The position numbers and the translations under genes are program-made. The notes beneath the pieces are model-generated. The model saw only the letters and a program-made list of their open reading frames with translations, had not been told where the DNA came from and ran no database searches. A stretch of DNA of 24,994 nt from Streptococcus parasanguinis (GTDB lineage Bacteria; Bacillota; Bacilli; Lactobacillales; Streptococcaceae): assembly GCA_018377375.1 (NCBI GenBank), contig JAGZZN010000028.1, forward strand, positions 1-24,994, given 5' to 3'. Of this stretch, positions 14,848 to 23,144 are shown piece after piece. Each line of letters starts with the position of its first letter. The first letter of the stretch is position 1.

Positions 14848-14869
14848 TTTCCCTAGAAAGTGCTATAAT
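14842..14869 (+). promoter_or_regulatory. Promoter of the oligopeptide-binding lipoprotein gene
   Basis: TTTACA (14842-14847), 16-nt spacer, TATAAT (14864-14869) with TG at 14861-14862 (extended -10). GAGGTG at 14898-14903 is the ribosome-binding site, 6 nt before the ATG. Confidence 0.85.
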
Positions 14870-14909
14870 TTAAATTGAGTATAACATTTTTTACAATGAG
14901 GTGATTTAT

Positions 14910-16886
14910 ATGAACAAAGGGAAGGTACTCTTAGCTACCAGCGCTCTGCTTTTATCAGCTGGTGTACTGGCAGCCTGCTCAGGAGGAAAATCTGGAAGTT
15001 CCGGCGATCAGACTTTTAGCTATGTCTATACCCAGGATCCGGATACTCTCGACTATTCGATTTCTAATAAAAAATCGACTTCCGAGTTTACAGGAAATGC
15101 GATAGATGGCTTGTTGGAAGTGGACAAGTACGGGAACTTGATCCCATCGCTTGCTAAAGACTGGACTGTTTCCAAGGATGGCTTGACCTATACTTATAAA
15201 CTCCGTAAAGGGGTCAAATGGATGACTTCTGAAGGGGAAGAATATGGAGAAGTCAAAGCCCAAGACTTTGTCACAGGCCTCAAACACGCGGCAGACAAGA
15301 AATCACAAGCGATTTACTTGGTCCAAAAATCTGTCAAAGGCTTGGATGATTATGTATCAGGGAAAACATCTGATTTCTCAACTGTTGGAGTAAAGGCTAT
15401 TGATGATTATACCGTTCAATATACCTTGAGCCAACCAGAAAGTTTCTGGAATTCTAAGACTACGATGGGGATCTTGATGCCGGTTAACGAAGAGTTCCTG
15501 AAATCTAAAGGAGATGACTATGGTCAAGGAACTTCTCCATCTAGTATCCTCTACTGCGGTCCTTATTTGATCAAATCTATCACTTCTAAATCTTCTGCGA
15601 TATTGGAAAAGAACCCAACATACTGGGATGCGGATAATGTTAAGATCAGTAAAGTGAAGCTGACCTATTATGATGGACAAGACTCAGAATCCTTGATCCG
15701 TGGATTTGACAAAGGCGACTATACGGTTGCCCGTGTCTTCCCAAGTGGCTCCAACTATAAGAGTGTAGAGAAGAAGCACAAAGACGATATCGTCTTTAGT
15801 GACCAAGGTTCATCTACCTACAACCTTTCCTTCAACATTGACCGTCAGTCTTATGAAATTACAGCTAAGACCACAGATGCTCAAAAGACTTCGACCAAGA
15901 AAGCAATTTTAAATAAGGACTTCCGTCAAGCCATTATGTTTGCCTTCAACCGTAAGGCATATGTAGCTCAGGCGAACGGGGAAGCTGCTGCCAATAAGGT
16001 CATCCGTAATACCTTTACGCCACCAAACTTTGTCCAAATCAATGGCCAACAATTTGGGGATGCAGTAGAAAAAGACTTGGAAGCTTATGGGGATGAATGG
16101 AAAGGGGTCTCTGTCGCAGATGGAAAAGATACCCTCTACAATCCAACCAAGGCCAAAGAAGAGTTTGCCAAAGCCAAGGCAGATTTGCAGGCTCAAGGAG
16201 TTGAATTCCCAATTCATTTGGACCTTCCAACTTCTTCAACTTATACAGAAGGAATCAAACAAGCCCAATCCTTCAAACAGTCGATCGAGTCAACTTTAGG
16301 AGCAGAAAATATTGTTATTGATCTGAAAATGATCTCAGATGATGACCTGCAACGGGTTACCTACTTTGCTGAAAATGCATCGCAACAAGACTGGGATTTG
16401 AACAATAACTTGGGTTGGGGACCAGACTATACGGACCCATCTTCTTACATTGATATCACTAGTGGTAAATCTGGCGAAAATGCCAATGCCTACTTTGGAT
16501 TCGATGCTGGTACGGATAATGCGGCCGCAAAAGCAGCTGGTTTTGATGAATACGATCAATTGATCGAAGATGCGCACAATGAAACCAAAGATGTGAACAA
16601 GCGTTACGAAAAATATGCTGCCGCTCAAGCTTGGTTGACCGATAGTGCCCTCTTGATTCCGATCCATTCAGATGGAGCTTCTCCAGGCGTTCGTAAGACT
16701 GTACCATACTCCGCAGCCTTTGCTTGGACAGGCCACAAGGGTCAATCCTTCAACTATAAATATTTGGAAGTTCAAGACAAGGTCGTATCGGCTAAAGACT
16801 ATGACAAAGCGCGTGATCAATGGAAGAAAGAAAAAGAAAAATCCAATAAAAAAGCGCAAGAAGAACTTGAAAAGCATGTGAAATAG
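14910..16886 (+). CDS. Oligopeptide ABC transporter substrate-binding lipoprotein (AmiA/AliA/AliB/HppA type)
   Basis: Predicted 658-aa SBP_bac_5 family lipoprotein that captures oligopeptides outside the cell for an Ami/Opp-type permease. Seen: signal peptide with lipobox LAAC and lipidated C23, then a Gly/Ser linker, the family motif YTYKLRKGVKWMTSEGEEYG and AQDFVTGLKHAADKK, and GWGPDYTDPSSYID in the C-terminal lobe; the C-terminus is very Lys/Glu-rich. Length matches AmiA/AliA/AliB (~650-660 aa). The ATG at 14910 is chosen because a GTG at 14901 is part of the ribosome-binding site. No amiCDEF genes are next to it, as for pneumococcal aliA and aliB, which share the Ami permease. The promoter carries a cre, so I infer repression by CcpA in rich sugar. 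Confidence 0.95.
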   Translation: MNKGKVLLATSALLLSAGVLAACSGGKSGSSGDQTFSYVYTQDPDTLDYSISNKKSTSEFTGNAIDGLLEVDKYGNLIPSLAKDWTVSKDGLTYTYKLRKGVKWMTSEGEEYGEVKAQDFVTGLKHAADKKSQAIYLVQKSVKGLDDYVSGKTSDFSTVGVKAIDDYTVQYTLSQPESFWNSKTTMGILMPVNEEFLKSKGDDYGQGTSPSSILYCGPYLIKSITSKSSAILEKNPTYWDADNVKISKVKLTYYDGQDSESLIRGFDKGDYTVARVFPSGSNYKSVEKKHKDDIVFSDQGSSTYNLSFNIDRQSYEITAKTTDAQKTSTKKAILNKDFRQAIMFAFNRKAYVAQANGEAAANKVIRNTFTPPNFVQINGQQFGDAVEKDLEAYGDEWKGVSVADGKDTLYNPTKAKEEFAKAKADLQAQGVEFPIHLDLPTSSTYTEGIKQAQSFKQSIESTLGAENIVIDLKMISDDDLQRVTYFAENASQQDWDLNNNLGWGPDYTDPSSYIDITSGKSGENANAYFGFDAGTDNAAAKAAGFDEYDQLIEDAHNETKDVNKRYEKYAAAQAWLTDSALLIPIHSDGASPGVRKTVPYSAAFAWTGHKGQSFNYKYLEVQDKVVSAKDYDKARDQWKKEKEKSNKKAQEELEKHVK

Positions 16887-16911
16887 ACTTTTCTTGAAGA
16901 AAACAGGAAAG

Positions 16912-16940
16912 ACAGGTCCCGTATGGGACCTGTTTTCTTT
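16912..16940 (+). terminator. Terminator of the oligopeptide-binding protein gene
   Basis: ACAGGTCCC (16912-16920), loop GTAT, GGGACCTGT (16925-16933), then TTTCTTT. Confidence 0.92.
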
Positions 16941-16968
16941 GTCTGAACCTTTAAAAATCGCCTAAAAA

Positions 16969-16977
16969 TGGTATAAT
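16969..16977 (+). promoter_or_regulatory. Extended -10 promoter of leuS
   Basis: TGGTATAAT is a perfect extended -10; the -35 region (TTTAAA) is poor. The leader is only about 25 nt, so no T-box riboswitch can precede leuS here. Confidence 0.75.
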
Positions 16978-17006
16978 AGGAGCATCACGAAAATTGGAGA
17001 GACGCT

Positions 17007-19508
17007 ATGAGTTTTTACAATCATAAAGAAATTGAGCCTAAGTGGCAAAAATACTGGGCTGACCATCACACCTTTAAGACAGGAACGGATGCTTCAAAAC
17101 CTAAGTTTTATGCATTGGACATGTTCCCTTATCCATCTGGAGCGGGTCTTCACGTAGGACACCCAGAAGGCTACACAGCGACTGATATCCTCAGCCGTTT
17201 CAAACGTGCGCAAGGCTACAATGTCCTTCACCCAATGGGATGGGATGCCTTTGGTTTGCCTGCAGAGCAATACGCTATGGATACAGGAAATGACCCAGCG
17301 GAATTTACAGCAGAAAACATTGCCAACTTCAAACGCCAAATCAATGCGCTTGGCTTCTCTTACGACTGGGATCGTGAAGTCAATACGACAGATCCGAACT
17401 ACTACAAGTGGACGCAATGGATCTTCACTAAGCTTTACGAAAAAGGCTTGGCTTATGAAGCTGAAGTGCCAGTAAACTGGGTTGAGGAACTAGGAACAGC
17501 TATCGCCAACGAAGAAGTTCTTCCAGATGGAACCTCTGAGCGTGGGGGCTATCCAGTTGTTCGTAAACCAATGCGCCAATGGATGCTTAAAATCACGGCC
17601 TATGCAGAGCGCTTGCTCAACGATTTGGATGAATTGGATTGGCCAGAGTCTATCAAGGACATGCAACGCAACTGGATTGGAAAATCAACTGGTGCCAATG
17701 TCACTTTCAAAGTAAAAGGGACAGACAAGGAATTCACCGTCTTTACGACTCGTCCAGACACTCTTTTCGGTGCGACCTTCACTGTTTTGGCGCCTGAACA
17801 TGAACTAGTAGATGCCATCACGACACCTGAACAAGCTGAGGCTGTAGCGGACTACAAACACCAAGCCAGCCTCAAATCAGACTTAGCTCGTACAGACCTT
17901 GCTAAGGAAAAAACAGGGGTTTGGACTGGTGCTTATGCGATCAACCCTGTCAATGGCAAAGAAATTCCAATCTGGATTGCCGACTATGTTCTTGCTAGCT
18001 ACGGTACAGGTGCTGTTATGGCCGTACCTGCCCACGATGAGCGTGACTGGGAATTTGCTAAACAGTTTGGTCTTCCAATCGTAGAAGTCTTGGAAGGTGG
18101 AAACGTTGAAGAGGCTGCTTACACAGAAGATGGCCTTCATGTTAATTCTGACTTCCTAGATGGATTGAATAAAGAAGACGCCATTGCTAAAATTGTGGCT
18201 TGGTTGGAAGAAAAAGGCTGTGGTCAAGAAAAGGTTACCTACCGTCTCCGCGACTGGCTCTTTAGCCGTCAACGTTACTGGGGTGAGCCAATCCCAATCA
18301 TCCATTGGGAAGATGGAACTTCAACAGCTGTTCCAGAAAGTGAACTCCCACTTGTCTTACCAGTAACTAAGGACATCCGCCCTTCAGGTACTGGTGAAAG
18401 TCCACTAGCTAACCTGACAGACTGGTTGGAAGTGATTCGTGAAGATGGCGTCAAAGGTCGTCGTGAGACGAATACTATGCCACAATGGGCAGGTTCAAGC
18501 TGGTACTACCTTCGCTATATTGACCCACACAATACAGAGAAATTGGCTGATGAGGACCTCCTCAAACAATGGTTGCCAGTAGATATTTATGTGGGTGGTG
18601 CAGAACACGCCGTACTCCATTTGCTTTACGCTCGTTTCTGGCACAAATTCCTCTATGATCTTGGTGTTGTACCTACTAAAGAGCCCTTCCAAAAACTCTT
18701 TAACCAAGGAATGATCTTGGGAACCAGCTACCGTGACCACCGTGGAGCTCTTGTGGCGACTGACAAGGTTGAAAAACGTGACGGTTGCTTCTGCCATGTG
18801 GAAACAGGAGAAGAGTTGGAGCAAGCACCAGCTAAGATGTCGAAATCCCTCAAGAACGTGGTGAACCCAGACGATGTGGTGGAACAATACGGTGCTGATA
18901 CCCTTCGTGTTTATGAAATGTTTATGGGACCACTCGATGCTTCAATCGCTTGGTCAGAAGAAGGTCTGGAAGGAAGTCGTAAGTTCCTCGACCGTGTGTA
19001 TCGTTTGATCACAAGTAAAGAAATCGTTGCGGAAAACAATGGTGCTCTAGACAAGGTTTATAACGAAACCGTTAAAGCTGTCACAGAGCAAATTGAGTCT
19101 ATGAAATTCAACACAGCCATTGCCCAGCTCATGGTCTTTGTCAACGCGGCTAACAAGGAAGACAAACTCTATGTGGACTATGCTAAAGGCTTTATCCAAT
19201 TGATCGCCCCATTTGCCCCTCACTTGGCAGAAGAACTCTGGCAAACTGTGGTAGAAACAGGTGAGTCTATCTCTTATGTAGCTTGGCCAACATGGGACGA
19301 AAGCAAATTGGTTGAAGACGAAATCGAGATCGTTGTCCAAATCAAAGGAAAAGTCCGTGCTAAACTCATGGTCGCTAAAGACCTTTCTCGCGAAGAATTA
19401 CAAGAAGTCGCTCTAGCTGACGACAAAGTCAAGGCAGAGATTGATGGCAAAGAAATCGTGAAAGTGATTAGTGTACCGAACAAGCTTGTAAATATCGTAA
19501 CGAAATAA
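17007..19508 (+). CDS. leuS: Leucyl-tRNA synthetase
   Basis: Predicted 833-aa class I synthetase charging tRNA-Leu. Seen: N-terminal YPSGAGLHVGHPEGYT with the HIGH-type motif HVGH at 49-52; the CP1 editing domain at about 220-420 with TTRPDTLFGAT and the downstream GTGAVMAVPAHDERD; the KMSKS motif at 610-614; and the anticodon-binding and C-terminal domains ending in VPNKLVNIVTK. Length and all signatures fit bacterial LeuS. GGAGAG lies 5 nt before the ATG. Codon use appears strongly biased, as expected for a highly expressed gene. It is monocistronic with its own promoter and terminator. Confidence 0.98.
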   Translation: MSFYNHKEIEPKWQKYWADHHTFKTGTDASKPKFYALDMFPYPSGAGLHVGHPEGYTATDILSRFKRAQGYNVLHPMGWDAFGLPAEQYAMDTGNDPAEFTAENIANFKRQINALGFSYDWDREVNTTDPNYYKWTQWIFTKLYEKGLAYEAEVPVNWVEELGTAIANEEVLPDGTSERGGYPVVRKPMRQWMLKITAYAERLLNDLDELDWPESIKDMQRNWIGKSTGANVTFKVKGTDKEFTVFTTRPDTLFGATFTVLAPEHELVDAITTPEQAEAVADYKHQASLKSDLARTDLAKEKTGVWTGAYAINPVNGKEIPIWIADYVLASYGTGAVMAVPAHDERDWEFAKQFGLPIVEVLEGGNVEEAAYTEDGLHVNSDFLDGLNKEDAIAKIVAWLEEKGCGQEKVTYRLRDWLFSRQRYWGEPIPIIHWEDGTSTAVPESELPLVLPVTKDIRPSGTGESPLANLTDWLEVIREDGVKGRRETNTMPQWAGSSWYYLRYIDPHNTEKLADEDLLKQWLPVDIYVGGAEHAVLHLLYARFWHKFLYDLGVVPTKEPFQKLFNQGMILGTSYRDHRGALVATDKVEKRDGCFCHVETGEELEQAPAKMSKSLKNVVNPDDVVEQYGADTLRVYEMFMGPLDASIAWSEEGLEGSRKFLDRVYRLITSKEIVAENNGALDKVYNETVKAVTEQIESMKFNTAIAQLMVFVNAANKEDKLYVDYAKGFIQLIAPFAPHLAEELWQTVVETGESISYVAWPTWDESKLVEDEIEIVVQIKGKVRAKLMVAKDLSREELQEVALADDKVKAEIDGKEIVKVISVPNKLVNIVTK

Positions 19509-19517
19509 ATTTAAAAG

Positions 19518-19547
19518 TCCTTCAGAGCTAAGCTCTGGAGGATTTTT
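19518..19547 (+). terminator. Terminator of leuS
   Basis: TCCTTCAGAGC (19518-19528), loop TAA, GCTCTGGAGGA (19532-19542), one mismatch, then five T residues. Confidence 0.92.
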
Positions 19548-19663
19548 GAGTTGATTTGGAGGAAAAATAAATATTTCTACATAATTTTATGGAAATAAAT
19601 CACTATTTAAAGAAATTTTTAGTTTTATCCCTCAAAATGCTTTTATTTTTTGAGCGAATACAT

Positions 19664-19669
19664 TATAAT
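19664..19669 (+). promoter_or_regulatory. Probable -10 box of the DUF4352 gene
   Basis: TATAAT in an AT-rich region, 33 nt before the ATG. TTGAGC upstream is too close (8 nt) to be its -35 box. AGGAG is at 19691-19695. The remaining gap after leuS (19548-19660) is AT-rich with no recognised element. Confidence 0.5.
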
Positions 19670-19702
19670 TATATCAAAGAAAAAGTTTAAAGGAGATTTC
19701 TT

Positions 19703-20374
19703 ATGTCTAAGAAAATCAAGGATGAAAACGGAAACGTTTATGTGAAAAAGACACCCTTCTACAAGAAATGGTGGTTTATTTTGCTTGTAGTGCTAATTGC
19801 TTATGGTGCTGTAACGAAGGGTGGAGGCTCTATAACTTCAAATAATTCAACAAGTAACTCAACAGCAACACAAACAACCAGTTCCACTGATCAAGCAACT
19901 AATGATAAAAAAGGGGAAACGGCAGTATCAGAAGAAAGTAAGTCTACCGAGAAGAAATCTGTAGCACAAGCTATGCCCAAAATTGGTGAAGTTACTAAAG
20001 TGGGAGATGTTGAATATATTGTAAATTCTAAATCTGTTTCTCAAAATGTTGGGGGAGAATACGGAAAAACAGCAAATGGTAGTTACTTGATTTTGAATGT
20101 AACAGTAAAGAATTCAGGGAAAAAATCAATTACTGTTACGAATGATTTCTTTAAACTGCTAAAAGGTGATACGGAGTATGAAACTGATAGTGTAGCTGGT
20201 ATGTATGCTAATGAGGAAGGAAAATTCTTTCTTTCAGAGTTAAATCCGGAAAACAGCATCACTGGTAATGTGGTTTTCGACCTGAATGCAGAAACTGCTA
20301 ATGCATCAGGGCTTGTATTACAAGTACAAACAGGTGTTTGGGGCACACAAAAAGGAAAAATAAACTTGGATTGA
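19703..20374 (+). CDS. Membrane-anchored DUF4352 (telokin-like) domain protein
   Basis: Predicted 223-aa protein of unknown function. Seen: a short charged cytoplasmic N-terminus (MSKKIKDENGNVYVKK), one membrane segment at about 22-40 (WWFILLVVLIAYGAV), a Ser/Thr/Asn/Gln-rich linker at about 45-90, and an extracellular beta-sandwich-like domain from about 95 to the end with the DUF4352 pattern (SYLILNVTVKNSGKKSITV, then FFKLLKGDTEYE, then LNPENSITGNVVFDLNAE). There is no lipobox cysteine, so it stays membrane-tethered by the uncleaved segment. It has a good ribosome-binding site and its own terminator. It is more AT-rich and less codon-biased than leuS and the other neighbours, which may point to a different history. 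DUF4352 proteins are often exported accessory proteins; no specific role can be given. Confidence 0.9.
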   Translation: MSKKIKDENGNVYVKKTPFYKKWWFILLVVLIAYGAVTKGGGSITSNNSTSNSTATQTTSSTDQATNDKKGETAVSEESKSTEKKSVAQAMPKIGEVTKVGDVEYIVNSKSVSQNVGGEYGKTANGSYLILNVTVKNSGKKSITVTNDFFKLLKGDTEYETDSVAGMYANEEGKFFLSELNPENSITGNVVFDLNAETANASGLVLQVQTGVWGTQKGKINLD

Positions 20375-20417
20375 TAAATCGTTTATGTGTAGACATTAAC
20401 CCTTATCTCTCTCATAA

Positions 20418-20454
20418 AAAAAGCTTCGGTAGGACGTACCTACCGAAGCTTTTT
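20418..20454. terminator. Bidirectional terminator between the DUF4352 gene and nikO
   Basis: AAAGCTTCGGTAGG pairs with CCTACCGAAGCTTT around a 5-nt loop (ACGTA at 20434-20438), with A and T tracts on the two sides. The nikO stop codon (20453-20455) touches the stem base. Confidence 0.93.
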
Positions 20455-21178
20455 AACATGTAGTGAAGGATTGTTGAATAGCTGGGTCATTTTCCCAATC
20501 AGCTCGATCGTAGCTTCCTGTAATGGTGTGCTCTTCAGAAAAGAGCAGAACCCGTTCGACAATCGGTGCGATTTGCTCGAAATGGTGGGAGGAAATCACA
20601 ATCGTTTTTCCTGCTGTTTTGAGTTCTTGCAGCAAGGCGACAATCAGCTTCTGGTATTTTGGCGAGAGTCCGTTAAAGGGCTCGTCAAAGAGCAAGAGAC
20701 TAGGATTCATGGTGAGGACACTGGCGATAGCGACTAGCTTCTTTTCCCCTCCGGAAAGATGGTAGGGAATACGATCTCTCAGGTGCTCAATCTCTAAAAG
20801 AGTGAGTGTATCATTGACGCGTTGTTCGATTTCAACTGCCGATAAGCCGAGTTGACGTGGGCCAAAAGCCAGTTCATCATAGACGCTTGTATTGAACAAT
20901 TGGGTATCGCTGTTTTGAAAAATGAGTCCAACCTGCTGGAAGAGTTGCCCAGCACGATAGGGATCTTTCAAGAAGTCTTTGTCAATGGTCCAATCCTTGA
21001 AGTGGTACTGACCAGAAGACAGGGGCAAGAGCCCAACCAGAATTTTAAAGAGGGTCGATTTTCCAGCTCCGTTTGGGCCCATCAAGCCCACGGTTTCCCC
21101 TTTTTGAATCTGGAGTTGAATATCGTGGACACCAGTTTCTTCGGTATAGTGGTAATTTCCATCCTGAATGGTAATCAT
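20453..21178 (-). CDS. nikO: Nickel/cobalt ECF transporter ATPase (NikO/CbiO)
   Basis: Predicted 241-aa ATPase of a metal-type energy-coupling-factor transporter. Seen: Walker A GPNGAGKST at 34-42; Q-loop Q88 in GLIFQNSDTQLF, which with the following VYDELAFGPRQLGL is typical of ECF/CbiO ATPases; signature LSGGE at 141-145; Walker B LLLFDEP at 161-167; and the H-loop His (SSHH, 198-199). Odd: the D-loop reads NGLS, with Ser172 in place of the usual Asp. It is the last gene of a three-gene unit, starting 12 nt after nikQ with an AAGGA ribosome-binding site. The partner genes decide the metal assignment, since the ATPase alone could be any ECF ATPase. Confidence 0.93.
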   Translation of the reverse strand: MITIQDGNYHYTEETGVHDIQLQIQKGETVGLMGPNGAGKSTLFKILVGLLPLSSGQYHFKDWTIDKDFLKDPYRAGQLFQQVGLIFQNSDTQLFNTSVYDELAFGPRQLGLSAVEIEQRVNDTLTLLEIEHLRDRIPYHLSGGEKKLVAIASVLTMNPSLLLFDEPFNGLSPKYQKLIVALLQELKTAGKTIVISSHHFEQIAPIVERVLLFSEEHTITGSYDRADWENDPAIQQSFTTC

Positions 21179-21190
21179 AGGGCTTCCTTT

Positions 21191-21979
21191 CTAGCCAAGT
21201 AAGGTCGTGAAGGTCGTGAGAAGAACCAATTCCAATAGGAAAAAGATGTCTTCCTTCTTCCAGTGGAAGGCTTCTTTGCGCTTTGTGTCCATGCCATATC
21301 CTCTCAGCAACATGGCCTCGTAGACCTCTTTGGTATGGTTCTTCGTTGATAGATACAAGAGACTAAGTAGGGAGCCAAAGAGATTGAGATTCACTTTTTG
21401 TCCAACCGTTCTTAGCTGGACGCATTCGATCTGTTGTTGCAAGTGTTTCCCTAAGATATAGCCATATTTGAGTGTGATATCAATGGTTTGCACAAAGGTT
21501 TTTGGAACACGCAACTGACGAAGGGCCTCGACCAGTTGCACACTTGTCGTTGTGGCTAAAAAGAGAGAAATATTGAGGACAATCATCCCTGCACGTAGCA
21601 AAAAGAGTCCTCCATTTTGAAATCCTTGAAATAAGATACTCGGTAAAATCACAATTGTGGAAATCAACAGCACCTTGAACAGGACCTTAAAGAGGTGGAG
21701 TAGGACCTCTCCAGGAAGCATGGCAATGTGCATTAACAAAAGGATGCCGATCAACCACAGTTGGATGGGATGGTGGGCAGTCGTAATGAGAATGGCTAAA
21801 ATTAAAAAGGAAACGAGCCGCATCCAAGACGAAGTTTTGGCCTTGAATGCGGGCGTCGTTTGTTTCATTTTGCCAAGAAAGTGGCGCAATGTTTGAAGAT
21901 TCATTTGTAAATAGTGATGGCTTTTTGAAGCTTCTAGAGTCGCTTGCTCTTGATGAAGCCAGTCAGGGAGTTTACGCAT
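21191..21979 (-). CDS. nikQ: Nickel/cobalt ECF transporter T component (NikQ/CbiQ)
   Basis: Predicted 262-aa membrane protein that couples the ATPase to the substrate-binding subunit. Seen: about five hydrophobic segments between residues ~50 and ~260 and the two CbiQ coupling motifs, ALRQLRVPKTF at about 153-163 and EAMLLRGYG at about 222-230 (Ala-Arg-Gly type). The N-terminal ~50 residues are hydrophilic. Its ATG lies inside the end of nikMN (8-nt overlap), a sign of translational coupling. Confidence 0.92.
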   Translation of the reverse strand: MRKLPDWLHQEQATLEASKSHHYLQMNLQTLRHFLGKMKQTTPAFKAKTSSWMRLVSFLILAILITTAHHPIQLWLIGILLLMHIAMLPGEVLLHLFKVLFKVLLISTIVILPSILFQGFQNGGLFLLRAGMIVLNISLFLATTTSVQLVEALRQLRVPKTFVQTIDITLKYGYILGKHLQQQIECVQLRTVGQKVNLNLFGSLLSLLYLSTKNHTKEVYEAMLLRGYGMDTKRKEAFHWKKEDIFFLLELVLLTTFTTLLG

Positions 21980-22955
21980 GAGAAGTCTTTTCTCCGTTCA
22001 TTGATCGAATGATTTTACTGATGATATAGAAAATGAGAACAGCTGTAATGGCTGATAGAATATAGCCAATCGCAATTTTTGTTCCAGGAATGGTGTAATC
22101 ACTGAACAAGGCTTCAAAAGAGAATCCATTTTTGATCCCTGTTGGGACTTTGCCATGAAGCAGGCTACCCAATTCTTCAGTAGACCATTCACCAAAGGCT
22201 GTCCCATCTGCGAGAAGTCCAAGTGGGCTGAGGACGATCAAAGTAAGGAGTACCCAGCGAATTTTTTTAACGAATGAAGTAGTATTGACTGTACTTGGTG
22301 TGTACAACTCTGTAGGAGCGACTTGCTTGACAAAACGGTAAATCACAACGGTGAAGAAGGCTTCGACCCAACCTGCGACAAGGAGGTGAGCCCCCAACAT
22401 AGCAGGCACCGTGATACTCAATCCATAAGGATTATAGAGTGGCTGACCAGCTTCTGACGCGATGAGGGGTTGCAAGCCCAATTCAACACCAGCTAAGAAG
22501 GCAGCAGCATTGATCGAAAGAAAAGAACCGATAATAACGCCAAGCGTTTCCTGATGGTGCTTGCGGAACAAGTTATAAATAGCATAGCCAACAAAAGGCA
22601 TCACAATGGCCATGTTGAAAATATTGGCCCCAAGAGCGAGAATGCCTCCATCTCCAAATAAGAAGGCCTGTAGGAGTAAGGCGACCGTCAGCGCTAGAGA
22701 GGCCGCATAGGGACCTATGAGAATGGCAAGAAGGGTCCCTCCGACAGCGTGAGCGGTCGTTCCACCAGGAACAGGAACATTAAACATCATCAATAAGAAC
22801 GACAAAGAAGCAGCGATCCCAAGCATCGGAGCTAGCTCTTTGTTTTCTTTTAATTGGACCTTGACTTTTTTGATGGACAAGACAATAACAGGCGTAGCAG
22901 CAACCGCTAAAACTACACAACTTGCAGGACTAAGGTAATTATCTGGTATATGCAT
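21972..22955 (-). CDS. nikMN: Nickel/cobalt ECF transporter substrate-binding component, fused NikMN (CbiM type)
   Basis: Predicted 327-aa integral membrane protein that binds the metal ion. Seen: the invariant N-terminus MHIPDNYLSP, in which the amino terminus and His2 bind metal in NikM; the second site GGTTAHAVGG with H69, matching the conserved His of the family (His67 in NikM2); multiple membrane helices with GANIFNMAIVMP; and a C-terminal extension (about 235-327) with DGTAFGEW, VPTGIKNG and a last membrane helix, which is the NikN-like part fused in one chain. It heads the unit nikMN-nikQ-nikO. No urease, hydrogenase or cobalamin gene is next to it. Nickel versus cobalt cannot be decided from sequence alone. 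Confidence 0.93.
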   Translation of the reverse strand: MHIPDNYLSPASCVVLAVAATPVIVLSIKKVKVQLKENKELAPMLGIAASLSFLLMMFNVPVPGGTTAHAVGGTLLAILIGPYAASLALTVALLLQAFLFGDGGILALGANIFNMAIVMPFVGYAIYNLFRKHHQETLGVIIGSFLSINAAAFLAGVELGLQPLIASEAGQPLYNPYGLSITVPAMLGAHLLVAGWVEAFFTVVIYRFVKQVAPTELYTPSTVNTTSFVKKIRWVLLTLIVLSPLGLLADGTAFGEWSTEELGSLLHGKVPTGIKNGFSFEALFSDYTIPGTKIAIGYILSAITAVLIFYIISKIIRSMNGEKTSHA

Positions 22956-23002
22956 AACAAATTCTCCATTAGTATGATTTATCTTAGTTAACAGATTACC
23001 AC

Positions 23003-23008
23003 ATTATA
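23003..23008 (-). promoter_or_regulatory. Probable -10 box of nikMN-nikQ-nikO
   Basis: On the minus strand TATAAT lies 47 nt before the nikMN start; the -35 is unclear. Two direct repeats TGTAACRA (minus strand, 23019-23026 and 23042-23049) lie just upstream. The short leader leaves no room for a cobalamin or NiCo riboswitch. Confidence 0.5.
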
Positions 23009-23126
23009 AAATCAAGTGTCGTTACAAAACGAGTCCAACATTTGTTACACTTTGCTAGAAAGAGGGAGAAAAAACTAGTTTGAAGGGCTAGAAAGGCTTT
23101 TTAAGGTGAATTTAGATAAAATTATT

Positions 23127-23142
23127 GGTTCCATATCGAAAT
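23127..23142. promoter_or_regulatory. Operator-like site O1 upstream of marR promoter
   Basis: GGTTCCATATCGAAAT ends 2 nt before the -35 box. Its right part, ATATCGAAATA (23133-23143), is the exact reverse complement of TATTTCGATAT in site O2. MarR proteins usually bind such 16-20-bp dyads near their own promoter. Confidence 0.65.
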
Positions 23143-23144
23143 AG

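Noticed and set aside
16941..17006. T-box leader before leuS
   Set aside because: Only 66 nt separate the previous terminator from the ATG, with a promoter inside; there is no specifier stem or antiterminator.
19703..19850. Lipoprotein signal in the DUF4352 protein
   Set aside because: There is no cysteine after the hydrophobic segment, so no lipobox.
22956..23002. Cobalamin or NiCo riboswitch before nikMN
   Set aside because: The leader from the probable -10 is about 40 nt and has none of the conserved boxes.
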